From Treponema sp. (GTDB taxonomy: Bacteria > Spirochaetota > Spirochaetia > Treponematales > Breznakiellaceae): DNA of 9,790 nucleotides. Below are positions 5,796 through 9,790 of the stretch, piece by piece. Below the pieces are notes generated by a model. It was not told the DNA's origin. It saw only the letters and a program-made list of their open reading frames with translations, and made no database searches. The translations under genes were made by a program, and so were the position numbers. Position 1 is the stretch's first letter, and each line of letters begins with the position of its first letter. The stretch covers positions 1-9,790 of the forward strand of contig JAITAN010000051.1 of the NCBI GenBank assembly GCA_031284105.1, written 5' to 3'.

Positions 5796-6585
5796 CGGAA
5801 TACTCCTTTGTAAGATGAATTTCGACCGGACAATGATCCGATCCATACACGTCTGTCCGTATGACGGATTTCTCCACGCACGGCAGAAAGTTCTTGTCAA
5901 CGCAATGGTAATCTATACGCCACCCAACATTACGCTCACGCGCGCGGCCGCGGTACGTCCACCAACTGTACTGCCCCTTCTCGTGCGGGTGAAAATGCCG
6001 AAATGTGTCGATATAGCCTGCCTCAAGCCACCTATCCATCCACGCGCGCTCTTCAGGCAAAAAGCCGGAATTGCCCTCGTTCTCTTCGGGGCGGGCGAGG
6101 TCTATGTATTCGTGGGCGATGTTGTAGTCCCCGCACAGCACAATATGCCGCCCCTGTTCAACGAGCGCGTTACAGTGTTTGAGCATGGCGTCGCAAAACG
6201 CGAGTTTATATGGAAGCCGCGCGCCTCCCCCTTGGGCGTTGGGGAAATACGCGCAAATCAGGGAGAAATCCACGTAGTCGGTTTGCAAAACCCTGCCTTC
6301 GTCATCAAATTCGCTTAAACCGAAGCGTTGCAGTACCGCAAGCGGCTCGATTTTACTGTAAATCGCGGTGCCGGAGTAGCCTTTTTTCTTCGCGCTTGAC
6401 CAATAGGCGAAGTAGGGCGCGCCTTCACTATCAACCGGATTGAGCAGCTCTTGTGATAATTGCCCCGGCTCGGCCTTGGTTTCCTGCAAACAGAGCATAT
6501 CCGGCGATTCGTTTTGAACCCATTGCAAAAACCCTTTTTTTTCAACGGCGCGAATGCCGTTTACATTCCATGACAGTATTCTCAT
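5785..6585 (-). CDS. xth: Exodeoxyribonuclease III (AP endonuclease, ExoA/XthA type)
   Basis: A 266-aa enzyme of the exonuclease III branch of the endonuclease/exonuclease/phosphatase superfamily. It cuts DNA at abasic sites and removes 3' blocks in base excision repair in the cytoplasm. All expected active-site residues are visible: N7 in SWNVNGIR, E35 in CLQETKA, Y113 in AYFPN, D153 and N155 in CGDYNIAH, D225 in GWRIDYH, and D250-H251 in YGSDHCPV. The start at 6585 (MRILSWNVNG) gives the canonical N-terminus. The 25 codons upstream in the same frame run through the promoter and are not conserved in character. There is no Shine-Dalgarno, which fits the very short leader predicted from the promoter. 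It is the first gene of the operon with rhomboid and the Bat genes. Confidence 0.95.
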   Translation of the reverse strand: MRILSWNVNGIRAVEKKGFLQWVQNESPDMLCLQETKAEPGQLSQELLNPVDSEGAPYFAYWSSAKKKGYSGTAIYSKIEPLAVLQRFGLSEFDDEGRVLQTDYVDFSLICAYFPNAQGGGARLPYKLAFCDAMLKHCNALVEQGRHIVLCGDYNIAHEYIDLARPEENEGNSGFLPEERAWMDRWLEAGYIDTFRHFHPHEKGQYSWWTYRGRARERNVGWRIDYHCVDKNFLPCVEKSVIRTDVYGSDHCPVEIHLTKEYSDAS

Positions 6586-6597
6586 TTTAGGTAGAAC

Positions 6598-6626
6598 AGT
6601 ATAAAGTAATTTGAGCTTTATGGCAA
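6598..6626 (-). promoter_or_regulatory. Sigma-70 promoter of the xth-rhomboid-Bat operon
   Basis: Read on the minus strand: TTGCCA (6626-6621), a 17-bp spacer, then TATACT (6603-6598). Each hexamer differs from consensus at one base, and the spacing is optimal. The expected start of transcription is at about 6591, only about 6 nt before the xth ATG (6585), which explains the missing ribosome binding site. Confidence 0.72.
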
Positions 6627-6703
6627 GGTTGCAATAGCGTTGAACGGCTATCGTTTCCATCCACGCGCCCGCCTGGAGCGCGGCAGCGCCCGTAGGGTTA
6701 ATA

Positions 6704-6745
6704 CCCGCCGCAAACGTGTTTGCGCTTCTGCGGCGGGGATTTTTT
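6704..6745 (+). terminator. Intrinsic terminator facing +, with no gene before it
   Basis: CCCGCCGCA (6704-6712) and TGCGGCGGG (6729-6737) form a perfect 9-bp GC-rich stem with a 16-nt loop. The run TTTTTT follows at 6740-6745, and a further T-rich stretch comes after it. The loop half contains GCAAAC-GT-GTTTGC, and GGGTTAATACCC (6695-6706) competes for the left arm. The only upstream neighbour, xth, is transcribed away. The structure therefore ends an unidentified short + transcript, acts as an attenuator for the transporter gene 73 bp downstream, or shields that gene from read-through. Confidence 0.7.
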
Positions 6746-6799
6746 AATATTTTTTTAATATTGCTGAACGGCGCGTTCCGCTTCCCATTCTTTTGTTTT

Positions 6800-6805
6800 T
6801 ATGCT
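6800..6805 (+). promoter_or_regulatory. Possible -10 element (TATGCT) of the EamA-family gene
   Basis: TATGCT ends 12 nt before the ATG at 6818, exactly the gap seen between the xth -10 box and its ATG. No good -35 hexamer is found at 16-19 bp. If used, it would give a leader of about 6 nt, in keeping with the missing Shine-Dalgarno. Confidence 0.35.
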
Positions 6806-6817
6806 ACAGTCTCCGCC

Positions 6818-7825
6818 ATGAATAAAAAAGCCTTCAGGTCAGACCTGCTCCTGCTGCTTACCGCGCTTTTTTGGGGCTTTGGCTTTGTGGCCCAGCGATC
6901 CGGTATGCGGTACGTGGGGCCTTTTACGTTTAACGCGGTACGGTTTGCGCTGGGGAGCCTTTCCCTGCTGCCCATTCTCGCCTTTCGCAAGCGCGGGGGG
7001 CTTGAGCGCCATGTCAATACGGTTGCAGCGTATACCCGTTCAAGCCTCATTGCAGGAACGGTTCTTTTTTTTGCGGTTATGATCCAGCAGATCGGCATCA
7101 TGTTTACCACGGCCGGCAACGCGGGTTTTATCACGGGGTTGTACGTGGCGCTTGTTCCCATTCTGGGTATTTTCTTTGGGCGTAAGACCGGTATATGTAC
7201 CTGGATAGGCGTATTTTTCACCTTGACCGGCATGTACTGCATCAGTGCGGCGGGGCGGCTTGACGTTATAAACATAGGGGACGTTATCGTGTTTGTAAGC
7301 GCGTTTTTCTGGGCCGTTCACGTCCTTTTGATTGACCGCTTTGTGCAGCGGAACGATCCGATACGGCTTTCCGTGGGGCAGTTTACCGTGTGCGGCGTTC
7401 TCTGCATTATTTTTACCGTTGCGCTGGAACCGCGCCTGAACGGCATTATCGCGCGGGCCGCGCCGGCCCTACTCGAAAAGGGCGCTTTTACGTGGAAACC
7501 GTTCACCGCGCTCATAGCGGATATTGGCGCTATGGACGACCCGTCGTCCGTTTTCGATGCGATCATACCCATTCTCTACGGCGCTTTTATCTCCGTCGGC
7601 GTTGCCTATACCCTGCAAGTCGTGGCTCAAAAAGACGCTCCTCCTGCACACGCCACCATTATTCTCTGTCTTGAGGGAAGTTTTGCGGCTTTAGGCGGTA
7701 TTTTTCTCCTGCACGAGCCCTTGGGACGCTGGACGCTGATCGGTTTTGCGCTCATGCTTACCGGTATGTTTATCAGCCAGTGGGAGGTAATACGGGGCGT
7801 GGATACGATGCCGGTACCTAAATAA
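6818..7825 (+). CDS. EamA/DMT-superfamily transporter
   Basis: A 335-aa inner-membrane protein with about ten helices in two EamA repeats. The first repeat begins at residue 9 (LLLLLTALFWGFGFVAQRSG), and the second begins near 155 (DVIVFVSAFFWAVHVLLID), both with the family's FWG/FWA motif after a helix start. The C-terminal half shows VAYTLQVVAQKDAPPAHATI and LEGSFAALGGIFLLHEPLG, which are typical of EamA permeases. The family exports or imports small metabolites (amino acids, nucleotide-sugar-like compounds); the substrate cannot be told. Residues about 206-246 form a longer hydrophilic connection than usual within the second repeat. The start at 6818 (MNKKAFRSD) fits the family; the frame is open upstream to 6716, but that part lies over the T-rich terminator region. 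There is no Shine-Dalgarno. Divergent from xth, convergent with the sigma gene. Confidence 0.88.
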   Translation: MNKKAFRSDLLLLLTALFWGFGFVAQRSGMRYVGPFTFNAVRFALGSLSLLPILAFRKRGGLERHVNTVAAYTRSSLIAGTVLFFAVMIQQIGIMFTTAGNAGFITGLYVALVPILGIFFGRKTGICTWIGVFFTLTGMYCISAAGRLDVINIGDVIVFVSAFFWAVHVLLIDRFVQRNDPIRLSVGQFTVCGVLCIIFTVALEPRLNGIIARAAPALLEKGAFTWKPFTALIADIGAMDDPSSVFDAIIPILYGAFISVGVAYTLQVVAQKDAPPAHATIILCLEGSFAALGGIFLLHEPLGRWTLIGFALMLTGMFISQWEVIRGVDTMPVPK

Positions 7826-7842
7826 GAACCCCCCGCCGGCTT

Positions 7843-7858
7843 AAACGGGATCCCGTTT
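7843..7858. repeat. Perfect 16-bp palindrome behind the EamA-family gene
   Basis: AAACGGGATCCCGTTT is fully self-complementary and begins 17 bp after the transporter stop codon. As RNA it could fold with a GATC tetraloop, but only three T follow within the arm itself. It is at most an atypical 3'-end structure. A second palindrome, AGCCGCGGCT, lies at 7867-7876. Confidence 0.45.
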
Positions 7859-7993
7859 GACCTGGCAGCCGCGGCTATCAACTTAAAATCTTAGACTATT
7901 GAGTTAAAAATTCCCCGGGATCGCCGCACGAAAGCATTAGCGGGCGCTCTCAGGGGAGTATATACCGTATACTTTCGCCGTTAGCCGCTCACG

Positions 7994-8053
7994 TATAACG
8001 GGAGGGGCCGCGAGGCTTCCCGATGGGTCTCTTGTCCGCGGCCGCCCGTTATA
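7994..8053. repeat. Long interrupted inverted repeat covering the sigma gene's stop codon
   Basis: TATAACGGG (7994-8002) pairs with CCCGTTATA (8045-8053), and GGCCGCG (8006-8012) pairs with CGCGGCC (8037-8043). Together this is a 16-bp stem with a 3-by-1 internal bulge and a 24-nt loop. The TAA of the sigma gene (8051-8049) lies inside the outer arm. No T-run follows on either strand, so this is a 3'-end structure of uncertain role between convergent genes. Confidence 0.5.
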
Positions 8054-8891
8054 TTACCTGCAACCAAGCGAACTCTTGCGCGTGTCTGCGTAAATTCCTC
8101 AGGGCGCGGAGTTCTATCTGCCGCACGGCCTCCGTCGAGATGCCCATTTTATCGCCGATGCCTTTCAGCGTATGCGGAGATCTCGCGTCAAGCCGGAATC
8201 GGTATATAATAATGCGGCGTTCTTTCTCTTTAAGGATGGTCAGGCATTGCAGAACATCTTCCCTTATTGTCTTCCGTACAAATTCCCGTTCGGGATTGTA
8301 GGTATAATCCTCACACAGTTCAAGCACCGTAAACGCTTCTCCATCTCTGGAATCCATATACAGCGGAACAAGTTCGGCGGTCTTATTGAGGAAAAAGTCA
8401 ACCTTTTTTACGGGAAGCTTTAGTTTGGCGGCGATCTCATGCAGGGTAGGCTGACGCATGAATTCTTGAGACAATATCTGTTCCTCCGCCTTGATCCGTT
8501 GGAACAATTTTTCCTTTCTGTCCGGCAAGCGGATGGTTCTCCGCTTATTTGAAAAGTACCGCCCTATGGTTTGTCTCACCCACCGGCTCGCATAGGTTGC
8601 AAAGCGTATATTTTTTGAATAATGGAACTTTTCCGCCGCATAGATAAGACCCACATTGCCTTCTTGAATAATATCCATAAAGGACACGCCGGCCGTTACG
8701 TACATAGCGGCGATTTTTACAACGAGGCGAAGGTTGGATTCGATTAACCGTGCGCGGGCGTTTTCATTTCCTTCCTGTATACGCTTGGAAAGTTCAAGTT
8801 CTTCTTCAAAGCTCAGCAAGGGGATAGCTTTGATCTGTTTGAAATATGCCCGCAATGAGGCATAGTCTTCATCGTTAATGTTTTTTCTCAT
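8049..8891 (-). CDS. RNA polymerase sigma factor, sigma-70 family (RpoD-related, no region 1.1)
   Basis: A 280-aa sigma-70 protein that binds core RNA polymerase and recognises promoters. Region 1.2 is at about 12-42 (LRAYFKQI, LSFEEELELSKRI). Region 2 runs about 43-113 with NLRLVVKIA, DIIQEGNVGLIYAAEKF and the 2.3/2.4 block R96 to F113 (FATYASRWVRQTIGRYF). Region 3 is at about 125-190. Region 4 is at about 205-270 with the helix-turn-helix TLKGIGDKMGISTEAVRQIE and LRALRNLRRH. It lacks the long acidic region 1.1 of housekeeping RpoD and is short, so it is more likely an alternative group 2 or 3 factor (RpoS- or RpoH-like in size). Region 2.4 keeps the RQTI segment, so -10 recognition resembles that of RpoD. 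AGGAGG (8898-8903) 6 nt before the ATG fixes the start. It converges on the transporter gene. Confidence 0.9.
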   Translation of the reverse strand: MRKNINDEDYASLRAYFKQIKAIPLLSFEEELELSKRIQEGNENARARLIESNLRLVVKIAAMYVTAGVSFMDIIQEGNVGLIYAAEKFHYSKNIRFATYASRWVRQTIGRYFSNKRRTIRLPDRKEKLFQRIKAEEQILSQEFMRQPTLHEIAAKLKLPVKKVDFFLNKTAELVPLYMDSRDGEAFTVLELCEDYTYNPEREFVRKTIREDVLQCLTILKEKERRIIIYRFRLDARSPHTLKGIGDKMGISTEAVRQIELRALRNLRRHAQEFAWLQVI

Positions 8892-8993
8892 GGAAAACCT
8901 CCTGTAACAAAAAATGAACCGCCCCGCCCCAAGAACGGCGAGCCGTCAGGGTGGTTCGCCATCCCGCCGAATTTCTACGGTACCTACCGGCGG
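8892..8993 (-). promoter_or_regulatory. GC-rich, potentially structured leader of the sigma factor gene
   Basis: If the candidate promoter just upstream is right, the mRNA has a leader of about 100 nt. It holds CCGCCG (8993-8988 read on -) pairing with CGGCGG (8969-8964), ACGGC-TC-GCCGT in the middle, and a GGGGCGGGGCGG stretch, before the strong AGGAGG. Structured leaders control several stress sigma factors in other bacteria; whether that is so here is inference. Confidence 0.35.
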
Positions 8994-8998
8994 TATCT

Positions 8999-9025
8999 AC
9001 TATATAGTACACGCCCTCGAATCAA
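8999..9025 (-). promoter_or_regulatory. Candidate promoter of the sigma factor gene
   Basis: On the minus strand TTGATT (9025-9020) is followed after 15 bp by TATAGT (9004-8999). The hexamers are acceptable, but the spacing is short. The -10 region lies in the perfect 12-bp palindrome TACTATATAGTA (8998-9009), which could also be a repressor site. Confidence 0.35.
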
Positions 9026-9031
9026 CACGTA

Positions 9032-9077
9032 ATTTTGAATTATTTTGAATTATTTTGAATATTTTGAATATTTTGAA
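9032..9077. repeat. Five near-tandem ATTTTGAAT units giving phased A-tracts
   Basis: ATTTTGAAT starts at 9032, 9042, 9052 and 9061, and a fifth copy (ATTTTGAAC) starts at 9070. The T4 runs lie at 9033, 9043, 9053, 9062 and 9071, that is with 10, 10, 9 and 9 bp between them. A4 tracts repeated at about one helical turn bend DNA. The block ends 7 bp upstream of the candidate -35 box of the sigma gene, where an UP element would lie. Confidence 0.85.
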
Positions 9078-9094
9078 CTATCAAGAAAACTCAG

Positions 9095-9131
9095 AAAAAA
9101 GGCGCGAGCGGTCAAGATAACGGCTCACGCC
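9095..9131 (-). terminator. Intrinsic terminator of the CsgG/LpoB-like gene
   Basis: On the minus strand GGCGTGAGC (9131-9123) pairs with GCTCGCGCC (9109-9101), giving a 9-bp stem with one G-U pair. Six T follow at 9100-9095. The stem begins about 60 bp behind the stop codon of the gene at 9193. It separates that gene from the sigma gene, so the latter needs its own promoter. Confidence 0.75.
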
Positions 9132-9192
9132 TATTCGCTGTTTCATGGCGGCTCGCTTTTTATGTTCTAATTTTTTTTATTTTTTTAATTTT

Positions 9193-9790
9193 TTAATAGG
9201 CTTCAGACGCCATGGCCACTATTTCCGCGGTCATGACGTCCAGAGCTTTCAGCCGCAAACGCCGCGTGGACCCCGAGCCGCTAATGCTGCCGGTTATCAC
9301 GATATTGGCGCCCAACAATTTTCCGATTGACACGGCCGAGTCGTCGTCAACGTCCCCGGACGACTGAAATTCGACTTCGCTCCTGATGGCGTCAAGACTC
9401 TTCCGGTCAACCACCTTAAAGCCGCCGGCGCTTACTATGACGTATGCGAGTTCTTCAAGCACAAATTCCGCGGCGTCAACGTCTCTTGACGAAATGCTTA
9501 CCACGGCAATGGTGGTTCTTGGCGGGAGGCGGGTGATGATCACATCCCCGGCCGCATAGAGCGCGTCTTCCAATGAGGATTGACCGCCCGTACTTTGCGG
9601 AGCCGCCGGTCTTGACGCGGCCGCGCCGCCGCTGTTGCTGTTGCCCGCGGGCTGTACAGGGGCCGTTCTCGCGGGTTGTACAGGAGCAGGCGCGCCGCCG
9701 CCGCCGTCCACCACGGCAACAAAGTCGGTTACCGCGTTCGCTATGATGCGGATCGCAATGCTTCCGCCCGCGGCGTTGAACGATACCTCA
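9193..9790 (-). CDS. CsgG/LpoB-like protein, C-terminal part (5' end outside window)
   Basis: The frame is open from the window edge to TAA at 9195-9193, giving about 198 visible residues. The sequence seen first is EVSFNAAGGSAIAIRIIANA with VTDFVAVVDGGGG. A Pro/Ala/Gly/Ser-rich linker follows (about 35 residues, PVQPA twice). Then comes a domain with IAVVSISSRD, FVLEELAYVIVSAGGFKVVDRKSLDAIRSE and LGANIVITGSISG, ending ALDVMTAEIVAMASEAY. The order LxxxLxxxGxFxVVDR...IxxE...A.xxxxG.. is that of CsgG and LpoB periplasmic domains, which occur in envelope-biogenesis lipoproteins and are frequent in treponemes. The GTG at 9714 is an internal codon and not the start. The upstream part may hold a signal peptide or another domain. 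The family is fairly sure, the function is not. Confidence 0.75.
   Translation of the reverse strand, partial: EVSFNAAGGSIAIRIIANAVTDFVAVVDGGGGAPAPVQPARTAPVQPAGNSNSGGAAASRPAAPQSTGGQSSLEDALYAAGDVIITRLPPRTTIAVVSISSRDVDAAEFVLEELAYVIVSAGGFKVVDRKSLDAIRSEVEFQSSGDVDDDSAVSIGKLLGANIVITGSISGSGSTRRLRLKALDVMTAEIVAMASEAY

Noticed and set aside
5779..6318. 179-codon + frame opposite xth
   Set aside because: Antisense of exonuclease III, all of whose active-site residues are present on the minus strand.
6661..6745. Possible tRNA or small structured RNA in the xth-transporter spacer
   Set aside because: No cloverleaf or invariant tRNA bases; only the terminator hairpin is well supported.
9712..9714. GTG as start of the CsgG/LpoB-like protein
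   Set aside because: The frame is open to the window edge with protein-like sequence; no ribosome binding site at the GTG, which lies just before the Pro-rich linker.

Overview
The window reads like a chromosomal segment from a spirochaete, most probably a Treponema of the termite-gut type. This is an inference from gene content: the DUF58/BatA/BatB arrangement resembles the one I know from Borrelia and Leptospira, there is a CsgG/LpoB-type surface-lipoprotein domain, and the truncated first gene ends like a protein family I associate with gut treponemes. No rRNA, tRNA, CRISPR array or transposase gene was seen.

Layout. Positions 3-218 (+) hold the 3' end of an unrecognised protein gene. Positions 219-1352 are gene-poor: a stem-loop after that gene, a GC-rich hairpin, one convincing small membrane-protein gene (668-922, +) and one doubtful 55-codon ORF (976-1143, +). 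Positions 1353-6585 form one tightly packed minus-strand operon, read in the order exodeoxyribonuclease III (xth), rhomboid protease, DUF58 protein, a single-pass membrane protein of the Bat cluster, BatA-like and BatB-like von Willebrand A proteins. Neighbouring genes overlap by 11, 4 and 1 bp, are then separated by 18 bp, and finally overlap by 4 bp, so translational coupling is likely. A good sigma-70 promoter lies just in front of xth and leaves almost no 5' leader.

Divergent from this operon is an EamA/DMT-family transporter (6818-7825, +). Between the two lies an intrinsic terminator facing + that has no recognisable gene in front of it. The transporter converges on a sigma-70-family sigma factor gene (8049-8891, -), whose upstream region carries a GC-rich potentially structured leader, a candidate promoter and phased A-tracts. 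The last gene (9193 to the window end, -) is the C-terminal part of a CsgG/LpoB-like protein followed by a clear intrinsic terminator.

How the genes may work together. The three vWA-type proteins (DUF58, BatA, BatB) keep their MIDAS metal-binding residues and, with the single-pass membrane protein, should form a membrane-associated complex of the MoxR/Bat type. The partner ATPase MoxR is not in the window; its usual place before DUF58 is taken by xth and rhomboid. Nothing here can be declared a new system from sequence alone. The points most worth a second look are the orphan terminator before the transporter, the phased A-tracts before the sigma gene, the near-leaderless xth start, and the rhomboid gene joined to the Bat operon.
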